Part shown: positions 9,514 through 22,948 of the stretch, piece by piece
Layout of the letters: each line of letters opens with the position of its first letter
Numbering within the stretch: position 1 is the stretch's first letter
Assembly (NCBI GenBank): GCA_937899415.1
Contig: CALBPI010000084.1
Span: forward strand, 1 to 58,720
Source: an uncultured Gammaproteobacteria bacterium
GTDB lineage: Bacteria; Pseudomonadota; Gammaproteobacteria; Steroidobacterales; Woeseiaceae
DNA: 58,720 nucleotides
Direction of reading: 5' to 3'
Position numbers and translations under genes: made by a program
The notes under the pieces: model-generated
Seen by the model: the letters and a program-made list of their open reading frames with translations, nothing else
The model's database searches: none
Told to the model about the DNA's origin: nothing

Positions 9514-10857
9514 ATGTCCGGAAAGCTCTACATCAGTACCTACGGCTGCCAGATGAACGAGTACGACTCGTCCAAGATGGCGGACGTGCTCGCCGAGTCG
9601 CACGGCATGACGCTTACGCAAACGCCCGAAGAGGCCGATGTGCTGCTCGTGAACACCTGCTCGATTCGTGAGAAGGCTGCCGAGAAGGTGTTCTCGGAGC
9701 TCGGCCGCTGGAAGCCCTACAAGCTCGCCAAGCCCGGCACGCTCATTGGCGTGGGTGGTTGTGTCGCGAGCCAGGAAGGCGAGGCCATCACCAAGCGCGC
9801 GCCGTTCGTGGACATCGTGTTTGGCCCGCAGACGCTGCACCGTCTGCCGGAGCTCGTGGAATCGGCGCGTGCCGATAAGAAGAGCGTCGTCGACATCTCG
9901 TTCCCGGAGATCGAGAAGTTTGATCGGCTGCCAGAGCCGCGCGCCGAAGGGCCGACGGCCTTCGTGTCGGTCATGGAAGGCTGCAGCAAGTACTGCTCGT
10001 TCTGCGTGGTGCCTTACACGCGCGGCGAAGAAATCAGCCGGCCATTTGACGACGTGATCGTCGAATGCGCACAACTGGCCGAGAAGGGCGTCCGCGAAAT
10101 CAACCTGCTTGGGCAAAACGTCAATGCCTACCGCGGCCCCATGTACGGTGGCGAGCTGTCGGATCTCGCGACGCTGATTCACTACGTGGCACAGATCGAC
10201 GGGATCGAACGTATCCGCTTTACGACCTCACACCCCGTCGAGTTCACGGACAGCCTCATCGAGGCCTACGCCAACGTGCCCAAGCTTGCGAACTACCTGC
10301 ACCTGCCCGTGCAATCCGGGTCCGACCGCACGCTGGCGCGCATGAAGCGTGGGCACACGGCGCTCGAGTACAAGCAGAAGATCCGCAAGCTGCGCGAAGC
10401 GCGCCCGGATATCAGCTTGTCGTCGGATTTCATCGTGGGCTTTCCTGGTGAAACCGATCGCGACTTTGAAGCAACGATGAACCTGATTGCGGACATCGGC
10501 TTCGATCAGTCCTTCAGCTTCATCTATTCGGCGCGCCCCGGTACACCCGCGGCGGCGCTGCCCGACGAAGTGCCCATGGCCGTCAAGAAAGAACGCCTCA
10601 AGCTGTTGCAGCAACGCATCATTCAACAGGCCGCGGCAATCAGTCGCGGCATGGTGGGTCGCGTCGAACGCGTGCTGGTCGAAAAGCCCTCGCGCAAGGA
10701 TCCCAACCAGCTCTCGGGTCGCACCGAGAATATGCGCTGGGTCAATTTTGACGGGCCGGCCTCACTCATCGGCGATTTCGCCGATGTGGTCATTACCGAA
10801 GCGTTGCCCAACTCGCTGCGCGGCCGGCTTGTGACGGATACAGCTGAGGCCGTGTGA
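9514..10857 (+). CDS. miaB: tRNA-2-methylthio-N6-isopentenyladenosine-37 synthase MiaB
   Basis: 447 residues from the ATG at 9514 (a GTG directly in front is also possible). The UPF0004 domain starts with [14 protein letters not shown] and contains NTCSIREKA. The radical-SAM cluster motif is CSKYCSFC in [18 protein letters not shown], and a TRAM domain ends the protein ([11 protein letters not shown]...). MiaB methylthiolates i6A37 of tRNAs reading UNN codons using two Fe-S clusters. It starts the conserved block miaB-phoH-ybeY-corC-lnt. Confidence 0.97.
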   Translation: MSGKLYISTYGCQMNEYDSSKMADVLAESHGMTLTQTPEEADVLLVNTCSIREKAAEKVFSELGRWKPYKLAKPGTLIGVGGCVASQEGEAITKRAPFVDIVFGPQTLHRLPELVESARADKKSVVDISFPEIEKFDRLPEPRAEGPTAFVSVMEGCSKYCSFCVVPYTRGEEISRPFDDVIVECAQLAEKGVREINLLGQNVNAYRGPMYGGELSDLATLIHYVAQIDGIERIRFTTSHPVEFTDSLIEAYANVPKLANYLHLPVQSGSDRTLARMKRGHTALEYKQKIRKLREARPDISLSSDFIVGFPGETDRDFEATMNLIADIGFDQSFSFIYSARPGTPAAALPDEVPMAVKKERLKLLQQRIIQQAAAISRGMVGRVERVLVEKPSRKDPNQLSGRTENMRWVNFDGPASLIGDFADVVITEALPNSLRGRLVTDTAEAV

Positions 10858-10984
10858 CCAGACGCGTGGATGCCTTGAGTGTGCTGGATTTCGGTGCGGT
10901 GACCCATTTTGGGGCTTGGCGAGGCGCGATTCGTGGCGTAGGCTCAGGCTTCCCTGGCAGGAAACTCAAGGTGCGCGAGACACT

Positions 10985-11980
10985 TTGACCGACGTCACAG
11001 TCAGCCGCGATCTGGTACTCGAGCCCGAGGACAATGCCCGGCTCGCCAACTTAAGCGGCCAATTCGACGAACATCTCCGCCAGATCGAGCGCAGGCTCGA
11101 TATCGAAATCGCTAACCGCGGTAATCACTTCAGAGTCGTCGGCGCAGAAAGCGCCGCTCGCAAAGGCGAGCACGTGTTGCGTCAGCTGTTTGAGCTGACC
11201 AATCGCGAGCGCCTCGATCCCGAACACATCCACATTTGCCTACAGGAGTCAGGTATGCAGCCAGCCCCCGGTGACAAACCGAATCTTGCCGTCGCAGACG
11301 CGCCAGACGAACTCGTTATTCGAACCCGTCGCAAACTGATTCGGCCCCGAGGCGGCAACCAGCATGGCTACCTGGCGCACATCCGTGCCAACGACTTGTC
11401 GTTTGGTATCGGCCCCGCGGGCACGGGCAAGACCTACCTGGCCGTCGCGGCTGCGGTTGAGGCGCTCGAAACCGATCGCGTGCGTCGCATCGTGCTCGTA
11501 CGTCCCGCCGTCGAGGCCGGCGAACGTCTGGGCTTCCTGCCGGGCGACCTGACACAAAAGGTCGACCCGTACTTGCGCCCGATGTACGACGCGCTCTACG
11601 AAATGATGGGCTACGAAACCGTCGGCAAGCTGCTCGAACGCAATATCATCGAGGTGGCGCCGCTCGCCTTCATGCGTGGCCGGTCGCTCAATGAGTCGTT
11701 CATCATTCTCGATGAAGCGCAGAACACAACCGTGGCGCAGATGAAGATGTTCCTGACGCGCATTGGCTTCGGTTCAACGGCCGTGGTCACGGGTGACGTG
11801 ACCCAGATCGACTTGCCCGCGGGCCAGCTTTCGGGGCTCAAGCACGTGTTGCGGGTGTTATCCGAAGTGCCCGGCGTGGGCATGTCTCAGTTTGGTGCGA
11901 AGGATGTGGTCCGCCACCCGCTCGTGCAGAAGATTGTCGACGCCTACGACACGTTCGAGCGGGACGCCCACGAGGACTGA
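10985..11980 (+). CDS. ybeZ: PhoH-like ATPase (YbeZ)
   Basis: 331 residues from the TTG at 10985. The upstream in-frame extension to 10916 reads as low-quality sequence and is probably not coding. An N-terminal KH-like region is followed by Walker A GPAGTGKTYLA and the Walker B-type FIILDEAQN. PhoH-family proteins work with YbeY in rRNA processing and ribosome quality control. Its stop codon overlaps the ybeY start (TGATGG), so the two are translationally coupled. Confidence 0.93.
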   Translation: MTDVTVSRDLVLEPEDNARLANLSGQFDEHLRQIERRLDIEIANRGNHFRVVGAESAARKGEHVLRQLFELTNRERLDPEHIHICLQESGMQPAPGDKPNLAVADAPDELVIRTRRKLIRPRGGNQHGYLAHIRANDLSFGIGPAGTGKTYLAVAAAVEALETDRVRRIVLVRPAVEAGERLGFLPGDLTQKVDPYLRPMYDALYEMMGYETVGKLLERNIIEVAPLAFMRGRSLNESFIILDEAQNTTVAQMKMFLTRIGFGSTAVVTGDVTQIDLPAGQLSGLKHVLRVLSEVPGVGMSQFGAKDVVRHPLVQKIVDAYDTFERDAHED

Positions 11981-12474
11981 TGGCGGCGACACTGGGCGTC
12001 AACGTCCTCAAGACAGACACCAACGATGGCGTCCCCGACGACGCCTTTCTGCATCGCGCCGCGGTGACCGCCGCGGCGGCGGCAGAGGCCGATCAGGCCG
12101 GCTTTTCGGGTCCGCGCGAGGTCGCCATCAGCATCGTGGCCGTTGACGAAAGTCAGGCGCTCAACGCGCAGTGGCGGGACAAGGACACGCCGCCCAACGT
12201 GCTCGCCTTTCCGGCCCCGGACATGCCCGGCCCGCCTGGCGCACCGGTTCCCGCGGGCGATATCGTGATTTGTGCGGAGATTGTAAGCCGCGAGGCCCGG
12301 GACCAGGGCAAGGCGCCTGCGGCACATTGGGCGCACATGGTCGTGCATGGGACCTTGCATCTCATGGGTTACGACCATATTGAGGAAGAAGATGCCGCGG
12401 TCATGGAGGCCGCGGAGCGTCGGGCGCTGGCCGCGCTGGGATTCGAGGATCCCTACGCGGTTCACGATACCTGA
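11980..12474 (+). CDS. ybeY: Endoribonuclease YbeY
   Basis: 164 residues. The zinc motif HGTLHLMGYDHIEEED near the C-terminus supplies the three His ligands, and LNAQWRDKDTPPNVLAFP is the family's other conserved block. YbeY processes the 16S rRNA 3' end and takes part in ribosome quality control. It is coupled to phoH upstream. Confidence 0.95.
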   Translation: MAATLGVNVLKTDTNDGVPDDAFLHRAAVTAAAAAEADQAGFSGPREVAISIVAVDESQALNAQWRDKDTPPNVLAFPAPDMPGPPGAPVPAGDIVICAEIVSREARDQGKAPAAHWAHMVVHGTLHLMGYDHIEEEDAAVMEAAERRALAALGFEDPYAVHDT

Positions 12475-12522
12475 TGGTTTTTGTTGCTATTATCGAGTTC
12501 CAGAACGGACTCCCACACCGGA

Positions 12523-13378
12523 ATGAGCGAAGACAAACCTCCGAGTAGGCCGGGCTCGACAGCGGGCGTCTGGCAGCGTTTGCTGGCAGTGTTTCGTAGC
12601 GAGCCCCGCACACGCGAAGAAGTCCTCGAGATGATCGAGGAAGCCGGCGAACAGCTGCTGTTCGACGAGGACGAGCGGTCCATGCTTACGGGCGTTCTGG
12701 AAGTCTCCGAGACCCAGGTTCGCGACGTCATGGTGCCCCGCTCGCAGATGGTGGTACTCGAGGACGGCGTACCGTTTGGTGAGATTCTCAAGACCATCAT
12801 TGACTCGGGCCACTCCCGCTTCCCGCTGCATGGCGGCGAGCGCGACGAGATCATCGGCATTCTGCTCGCCAAGGACCTGCTCAATTGCCTGGGCGCACCC
12901 ATGGACCAGCCGCTCGATGTGTCGCGCTGGCTGCGGCCTGTCGTATTCATCCCCGAGACCAAGCGACTCAATACGCTGCTCAAGGAATTCCGGGCCAGCC
13001 ACAATCACATGGCCGTCGTCGTCGACGAGTACGGTGGTGTGTCGGGGCTGCTCACGATCGAGGACGTGCTCGAGGAAATCGTCGGCGAGATCGACGACGA
13101 GCACGACCCCGAGGAAGATGCCTGGATCCGGCCTGACGGAGAACGCGACGGTGAGCCCTTATACGCCGTGCGCGCGCTAACCCGCATCGACGAGTTCAAC
13201 GAGTACTTCTCGTCTGAGCTCACCGACGAGCAGTACGACACCGTAGGTGGCCTGGTTATGTGCGAGCTCGGCCGAATGCCGCGGCGCGGCGAAGTCATCG
13301 AGCACGGCGGCTTCCGCTTCGTCGTGGTCCGCGCCGACCGGCGCCGCATTGACCTGTTGCAAGTGATGCGCGCCGGCA

Positions 13379-13401
<23 letters not shown>
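12523..13401 (+). CDS. corC: CorC/HlyC-family CBS-domain protein
   Basis: 292 residues from the ATG at 12523. Two CBS domains (around DVMVPRSQMVVLEDGVP and FRASHNHMAVVVDEYGGVSG) are followed by a CorC_HlyC domain (GGLVMCELGRMPRRGE...). It lacks the DUF21 membrane domain, as in E. coli CorC (YbeX). It is linked to Mg2+/Co2+ homeostasis and, by its constant neighbourhood, to ribosome assembly. The gene overlaps lnt by 23 bases. Confidence 0.92.
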
Positions 13402-17916
<4,515 letters not shown>

Positions 17917-17917
<1 letters not shown>

Positions 17918-18393
17918 TGCTCACGATCGGCGCGCTGGCCGACCGGCAGGCGCTTCGGCACGCGCTCGACGACTGGCTCACGCGTCATGGCCTGGCGCTT
18001 GTCCATCATCACCCGGATGATGCGCTGCCCGGCAGCTACTGGGGTGCGCCAGAGGCCGGTGTTCGGGGCGCGACGCTTCATGTGCGTGACGACACACCGC
18101 TGCACTCGCTGCTGCATGAGGCTTGCCACGTAGTCTGTTCGCGGGCCGCGGGCCGCGGTAACTTTGATCGCAATGCCGGCGGAGACGACGCCGAGGAGAC
18201 GGCCGTTTGCGCGCTGCAGTTGCTGGTTGCAGAAGCGCTGCCTGGTCTGGGTTGGCGGCGGCTCGCGCGTGATATGGATGCGTGGGGCTATCGCTTCGTT
18301 GTCGGCAGCACGACCGCATGGTTTCGACGGGATGTCGTGGACGCGCGTTCATGGCTCGTGCGACGCGGTCTCACCCCGGCAGGTTGCGCATGA
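17917..18393 (+). CDS. Small HExxH protein, putative gluzincin-like metalloprotein
   Basis: 158 residues, not assigned to a named family. The segment HSLLHEACHVVCSR holds an HExxH zinc motif (near residues 65-75). About 27 residues later comes DDAEETAVCALQLLVAEAL, a Glu-containing helix placed as in ImmA/IrrE and other gluzincins, where it would give the third ligand. An alternative is a distant relative of the EF-P hydroxylase EpmC, which also has an LHExxH core. The start overlaps the lptE stop (TGATG), so it is probably co-transcribed with lptE. Confidence 0.5.
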
Positions 18394-19106
18394 CAACGCG
18401 TCGCTTGCTTGCGTATGTCGCCGGACTCGCGCTGATGACATTCGCGCTGGTCGCCATCGAGCGCTTCACCGAAACGGGGCTCCGAATGCTTGTGGCAAGT
18501 CCTTTGGCCGCAACGCTCGGGACCAGCGAGTACTCGGTTGTTGAGTGGCTGCAAATCGTGCTGTTGGTTGTAGTTGCGGGCTTGTCCTGGTGGGCGGCGC
18601 AGCTGTCACGTATCCAGCGTACCCTGGCGACGCTGGGATTCGCCGTCGCGTGCGCCGCGATCATCCGTGAGTTCGACCTGTTTCTCGATCGCTTTCTCTT
18701 CGATCACGCCTGGCAACTGCTCGTCGCAATCGTCGGCGTTGCTGCCATTGTTTCGGCTGTCCGACATCGGCGCGCGCTGGTTGCGGGTTGGACGCGTGCG
18801 CTCGGCGAACCCGGCCTTGGTCTCATTGTCCTCGGCATCAGCATCGTGACGGTGTTCGCCAACGCGCTCGGCAACGAAGGCCTGTGGCAATCGCTCATGG
18901 GCGACGACTATGTGCGCGTCGCCAAGGTCGCAACCGAAGAGCTCACAGAGCTTGCGGGTTACTGGCTCTGGCTCGTCGGACAGATCGAATTCACGCTCAG
19001 TTGCAAGACGCAGCACCGCGTGTCGCGCGACGGGTCGGACCGGCGGCGCAGTGAGCGCCGACGGCGGCGCGACAAGTCACGCGGCCCGGGTGGATTCACT
19101 AAATGA
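18390..19106 (+). CDS. Polytopic membrane protein of unknown function
   Basis: 238 residues from the ATG at 18390, overlapping the previous stop by 4 bases. About six hydrophobic segments are visible (for example LLAYVAGLALMTFALVAIE, WLQIVLLVVVAGLSWWAAQL, LGLIVLGISIVTVFANALG). The strongly basic tail after residue 205 (DRRRSERRRRRDK) should be cytoplasmic. No known family recognised. The stop codon lies inside the Fur box of the next gene. Confidence 0.65.
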   Translation: MTTRRLLAYVAGLALMTFALVAIERFTETGLRMLVASPLAATLGTSEYSVVEWLQIVLLVVVAGLSWWAAQLSRIQRTLATLGFAVACAAIIREFDLFLDRFLFDHAWQLLVAIVGVAAIVSAVRHRRALVAGWTRALGEPGLGLIVLGISIVTVFANALGNEGLWQSLMGDDYVRVAKVATEELTELAGYWLWLVGQIEFTLSCKTQHRVSRDGSDRRRSERRRRRDKSRGPGGFTK

Positions 19107-19120
19107 GAATTATTATCATT
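19102..19120 (+). promoter_or_regulatory. Fur box (iron-responsive operator)
   Basis: The 19-base stretch AATGAGAATTATTATCATT is a near-ideal Fur site (inverted GATAAT/ATTATC hexamer pattern) 38 bases upstream of the lipoprotein start at 19158. It predicts iron repression of the downstream gene. Confidence 0.85.
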
Positions 19121-19157
19121 TCTGCTGGCAAGCCGGTTCGGCATGGGGATACCAGAC

Positions 19158-19898
19158 ATGAATCGTAAAATAGTAAGTATGGTCGTAGCCGCGCTCGTGG
19201 CAGGGCTTGCAGGTTGCGGCCAGAAAGAGCCTGCGGCGACGGAGCCTGCCGACACCGCCGCGCTGGCGCCCCCGGAACCGACTGCCGAAACCGAGGCGCA
19301 CGGCGATATCGGCTCGCAGCCGCTGCCGTTGCGTCTGGCTTTCATGTCCGGACACGTTGAAGCCGGGCTTGCGTTGTACAAAGCGGGCGCGCCTGAAATG
19401 GCGGCCAAGCACCTGCTGCACCCGGTCTCGGAAAGCTACGCTGAGGAACGAGCGGGCCTCGATGCTCTGGGCTTCGATCCGGCCCTGTTTGAGACCGTAT
19501 CGACGGCACTCGAAGCCGGTCGCACGGCCGACGACGTTGCAGCACAATTGGCGGCTGCAGAGGCGCACCTCGCCGAAATTGCAGATCGCGCGGGCGGCGA
19601 TGCCGCAGAGATCATCGCGTTTCTCATGGACACCGTCATTGATGAGTATGGCGAAGGCGTCGCAGACGGTGTGGTCGTGAATGCGGGTGAGTACCAGGAC
19701 GCGTTTGGGTTCACGGTCGTGGCAATTCAACGGGTACCGGGTTTGCCTGATGCGCAGCAGGGGCCGGTGCTAGAGGCGCTCGAGGCGTTACGCGGATTGT
19801 GGCCCGAGGCGCCTCTGCCGCCCGAGCTCGCATCCCCCGTGGCGGATGTGAACGCGGCGGCAGAGAAGGTAGCCGCACTCGTTGCGTCGTCACCCTGA
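19158..19898 (+). CDS. Iron-regulated (Fur) lipoprotein of unknown function
   Basis: 246 residues from the ATG at 19158, which has GGGGAT about nine bases upstream. A start at 19143 would add five residues. The signal peptide ends in the lipobox GLAGC. A Pro/Ala/Glu-rich linker (about residues 18-50) leads into a helical domain (LRLAFMSGHVEAGLALYKAG, MAAKHLLHPVSESYAEERAG, and later FLMDTVIDEYGEGVADG). Conserved His/Glu positions such as SGHVEAG and LLHPVSES could bind metal. Residue +2 after the Cys is Gly, so outer-membrane localisation is likely. No family recognised. The Fur box implies a role in iron limitation. Confidence 0.7.
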   Translation: MNRKIVSMVVAALVAGLAGCGQKEPAATEPADTAALAPPEPTAETEAHGDIGSQPLPLRLAFMSGHVEAGLALYKAGAPEMAAKHLLHPVSESYAEERAGLDALGFDPALFETVSTALEAGRTADDVAAQLAAAEAHLAEIADRAGGDAAEIIAFLMDTVIDEYGEGVADGVVVNAGEYQDAFGFTVVAIQRVPGLPDAQQGPVLEALEALRGLWPEAPLPPELASPVADVNAAAEKVAALVASSP

Positions 19899-19913
19899 TC
19901 GCGTTGTAACGCT

Positions 19914-19933
19914 GCCGCCGGGAATCCGGCGGC
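19914..19933. terminator. Hairpin between convergent lipoprotein and tspO genes
   Basis: A perfect 8-bp GC stem (19914-19921 with 19926-19933) with a GAAT loop lies in the 41-base convergent gap. No long T run follows on either strand, so termination is likely but not certain. Confidence 0.5.
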
Positions 19934-19939
19934 GTTGTC

Positions 19940-20434
19940 TCACGCCCCGAACGGACCGTTGAGACTGACGATGGCGATATTGAGCACGGTTGCGAAGGTC
20001 ACCCAACCCAAATAGGGCGCCAACAGCCAGCGTGAGATTGGTGCAAGTGCGCCAACTGCGAGCATGATCGACAACACGGAAAGCCAGAGCGCGACGGCAT
20101 CGAACACCGCCAGGTCGGGTCGCTGGATAAAAAAGAACAAATAGCTCCAGCCCAGGTTGAACCCGATATTGATGGCAAACAGCGTCACGACGAGCGTGCG
20201 CGCCTTGCCCGGCGCGGCTGCCCGCCAAAGTCGATGGGCGGCGTAGGCGGATAGCAGGAAGATCGTGGTCCAGGCCGGGCCAAACAGCCAGTCGGGCGGC
20301 TGAAATTCGGGCTTCTCGAGCGCGCGGTACCAGGGGCCCAACGGCGTGAGCCGGCCACCCAACGCGCCCGTGGAAAAGGCAACTGCGAGCGCCACCCACA
20401 GCGAGGGCGCGCGCAGCGATTGGGCGAAGGTCAC
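19940..20434 (-). CDS. tspO: TspO/MBR family tryptophan-rich sensory protein
   Basis: 164 residues with five membrane helices and the family motifs FQPPDWLFGPAWTTIF and GFNLGWSYLFF. TspO binds porphyrins and, in Rhodobacter sphaeroides, lowers photosynthesis gene expression in response to oxygen. Its start overlaps the bchP stop by 4 bases (ATGA), so it is the last gene of the bchG-pucC-like-bchP transcript and is produced together with bacteriochlorophyll tail enzymes. Confidence 0.92.
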   Translation of the reverse strand: MTFAQSLRAPSLWVALAVAFSTGALGGRLTPLGPWYRALEKPEFQPPDWLFGPAWTTIFLLSAYAAHRLWRAAAPGKARTLVVTLFAINIGFNLGWSYLFFFIQRPDLAVFDAVALWLSVLSIMLAVGALAPISRWLLAPYLGWVTFATVLNIAIVSLNGPFGA

Positions 20435-21606
20435 CTTGGCGCCAAACCTACGAGGTGGGCCAGATCCTTAAAGAAGATCCGCACGTGCGCGACCGGTTTG
20501 GCGCGCACGAGCTTCTTGTTCATGTAGGCCTCCCACGTCAGGTGCTGGACGTCGGGGTCGCGGCAGATCTTCACGAATTTTTCGCGCCGCTTGTCACTCG
20601 AGTACCAAAATTTCTGCAGGATGCCGAGAATGAAAAACACGCGGCCGTGCGCTTTACGGAATCGCTTGCGAGCCAGTCGCAGTGCGCGAGCGTCGCCTGT
20701 GTCGAGCGCCTCGGATACAGCCTCTGCAGCGAAGCGACCCGTGCACATCGCGTAGTAGATACCTTCGCCTGACGCCGGCGCGACGACGCCGGCAGCGTCG
20801 CCTGCAACCACGACGTCGCGGCCGTTGTCCCAGCGTTTGAGCGGCCGCAACGGGATCGGTGCCCCTTCGGTGCGAACCGTTTCCGCGCCGGAGAGTCCCG
20901 CCCGGTCGCGAAGCATCGAGGTGGCTGCACGCAGTGAATAACCCTGGTTCGCCGTACCCATGCCGATACTCGTTCGTTCACCGTGCGGAAACACCCAGCC
21001 GTAGAAGTCTGGCGAGACATCGCCCTGGTAGTACACGTCGCACCGCGTCGGTTCGAAATCACCCGTACCGCGCTCCGGCGATTTTACAATTTCGTGGTAG
21101 GCGAACACGTGCGGAATCTTGTCGGCACCGGGAATGCACTGGCGTGCGACCCGGGAACGCGCTCCGTCGGCGCCGATCACGTAGTTCGCACGTACCTCGC
21201 AGGTGTCGCCGGTGGCGTTGTCCCGATAGCGCACGATCGCGCCTTCATCGGTCGAGGTGACCTTCTGGAACATGGCATCGATACGGGTCGCACCCGCATC
21301 GGCGGCACGCTGGCGCAGCCACTCGTCGAAGACTTCGCGGTCCACCATGCCAACCCACCCGCCGACGCTCATGTCGACCTTTTCATTGGCGGGTGAAATC
21401 ATTCTCGCGTCGGTGACCTTCGCTTCGAGCTGAGAGTCAGGAATGTTGAATTCGCGCACGAGCACCGGCGGCACCGCGCCGCCGCAAGGCTTGATGCGGC
21501 CCCGACGGTCCAGCAACAGAACGGTTCGGCCTGCTGTGGCTAAATCGTGTGCCGCAGTGGCGCCTGTGGGGCCGCCGCCGACGACGATGACGTCATAGTG
21601 GTTCAT
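20431..21606 (-). CDS. bchP: Geranylgeranyl reductase BchP
   Basis: 391 residues from the ATG at 21606, which has GGGAG about nine bases upstream. An upstream ATG touches that Shine-Dalgarno and is less likely. The FAD-binding motif is YDVIVVGGGPTGATAA (residues 4-19), with the second flavin motif VVAGDAAGVVAPASGEGIYY. BchP reduces the geranylgeranyl tail to phytyl on bacteriochlorophyll a or on its diphosphate precursor. The start overlaps the upstream PucC-family gene. Confidence 0.95.
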   Translation of the reverse strand: MNHYDVIVVGGGPTGATAAHDLATAGRTVLLLDRRGRIKPCGGAVPPVLVREFNIPDSQLEAKVTDARMISPANEKVDMSVGGWVGMVDREVFDEWLRQRAADAGATRIDAMFQKVTSTDEGAIVRYRDNATGDTCEVRANYVIGADGARSRVARQCIPGADKIPHVFAYHEIVKSPERGTGDFEPTRCDVYYQGDVSPDFYGWVFPHGERTSIGMGTANQGYSLRAATSMLRDRAGLSGAETVRTEGAPIPLRPLKRWDNGRDVVVAGDAAGVVAPASGEGIYYAMCTGRFAAEAVSEALDTGDARALRLARKRFRKAHGRVFFILGILQKFWYSSDKRREKFVKICRDPDVQHLTWEAYMNKKLVRAKPVAHVRIFFKDLAHLVGLAPR

Positions 21607-22948
21607 GTGCCGCATCTCCCCGCGGATCGATGAGCGCCGCCGCAGCTGCACTCGTAGTGTTCTGATTCGGCCGGCGCCGACTGATGTGCGCGGCCAGAAT
21701 GGCGGCCGAGACGAAGAGCGCGGCCTGTGCTGCAAAGACGAGTGAATAGGCGATGCTGACCTCACCGGTCGCAAACCGGATGATGTCGATCGCGACAGTT
21801 CCGAGGATACCGCCGAGTCCGAACGCGATCGCCTGGGCTGCGCCCCACACACCCATACGGACGCCATCACGACCGCGGCTGCCTTCACTAACGAGATGCA
21901 TCATGCTGCCGATGGCGGCCACCGCGAATACACCGTTCGCCGCCCCCAATGCAAACACGTTAGCGGCCAGCGGCCAGCCAGGTCCGACCTGCCCCGATAA
22001 CGCCAGGCTGGCGAGCAGCACGGCTGACATCAGGCAGCCGCCGATCATGCACTGGCGCAGGGCGCCGGGCGCGCGTGCCCCGATGATAGCCACGGCGATC
22101 ATGCCGATGAGCACACCGCCGTGTTGCAGGCCGCCCAGCTGTGTCGAGTCGCCGGGCGTGAAACCAAATACCGCACCGGCGAAGGGTTCGAGCACAAGGT
22201 CTTGCGCGCTGTAGGCCAGCATCGAAATGAACACGAACAAGCCGAAGCGTCGCGTGTGTCGCTCGGCGAGGACCTCGCGTACGGCTGCCATGAACGCACC
22301 CGGTTTCTGTGATGCATCGGATGCAGGTGCGGCGACGCCCGAACGGGGTTCGATGCCCCATACGGCGACGATTGTCACGGTCAGTGCGATCGCAGCGACC
22401 GCTGCGGTGACTGCGAGCAGGCGCTGCATGGAAAACGGATCGAGCAGTGCGCCGGCGACCCCAGCGGTGACGGCGAAGCCCGTGATCATCATGAGCCAGG
22501 TGATTGTCGCTGCGGGTGCGCGGCGGTTCGGCGTTGTGAGTGCTGCCAGCAGCACCAGTAATGAGGTCCCGGCGGCACCGACACCAGCACCGATGAGCGA
22601 AAACGCCACCACGGCGAGCGCGATACCCGCCACGGTGTGGTCCGCCATGATTAGTGTGGCCAGACTGGCGAGAACGCCGCCCGCGCCGAGCACCGCGATT
22701 CCGCCGATAATCCAGGGTGTGCGCCGACCACCGACGTCGGAACCATGACCGAAGCGTGGGCGCATGATCTGGATCATGTAGTGCAGTGCCACCAGAGCGC
22801 CGGGCAGGGCCGCGAGCAGGCCGAGCTCGACGACCATGACGCGATTGAGCGTTGATGTCGTCAGCACGACGATGGCGCCCAGGGCAGTTTGCACGAAGCC
22901 AAGCCGGACGATACCGAGCCACCCCAGCCCCGTACCGGCCGTATTCAC
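21593..22948 (-). CDS. PucC/Bch2-family MFS protein (Orf428 type)
   Basis: 451 residues, 12 predicted helices, the PucC branch of the major facilitator superfamily. Shared marks are LTTSTLNRVMVVELGLLAAL at the N-terminus and YSAQDLVLEPFAGAVFGFTPG mid-protein, which also occur in LhaA. In Rhodobacter the homologue between bchG and bchP (Orf428) is thought to help pigment delivery or light-harvesting assembly. It is sandwiched by overlaps with bchG (4 bases) and bchP (14 bases). It is the second PucC-family gene of the window; the other is lhaA. Confidence 0.88.
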   Translation of the reverse strand: MNTAGTGLGWLGIVRLGFVQTALGAIVVLTTSTLNRVMVVELGLLAALPGALVALHYMIQIMRPRFGHGSDVGGRRTPWIIGGIAVLGAGGVLASLATLIMADHTVAGIALAVVAFSLIGAGVGAAGTSLLVLLAALTTPNRRAPAATITWLMMITGFAVTAGVAGALLDPFSMQRLLAVTAAVAAIALTVTIVAVWGIEPRSGVAAPASDASQKPGAFMAAVREVLAERHTRRFGLFVFISMLAYSAQDLVLEPFAGAVFGFTPGDSTQLGGLQHGGVLIGMIAVAIIGARAPGALRQCMIGGCLMSAVLLASLALSGQVGPGWPLAANVFALGAANGVFAVAAIGSMMHLVSEGSRGRDGVRMGVWGAAQAIAFGLGGILGTVAIDIIRFATGEVSIAYSLVFAAQAALFVSAAILAAHISRRRPNQNTTSAAAAALIDPRGDAAHEPL

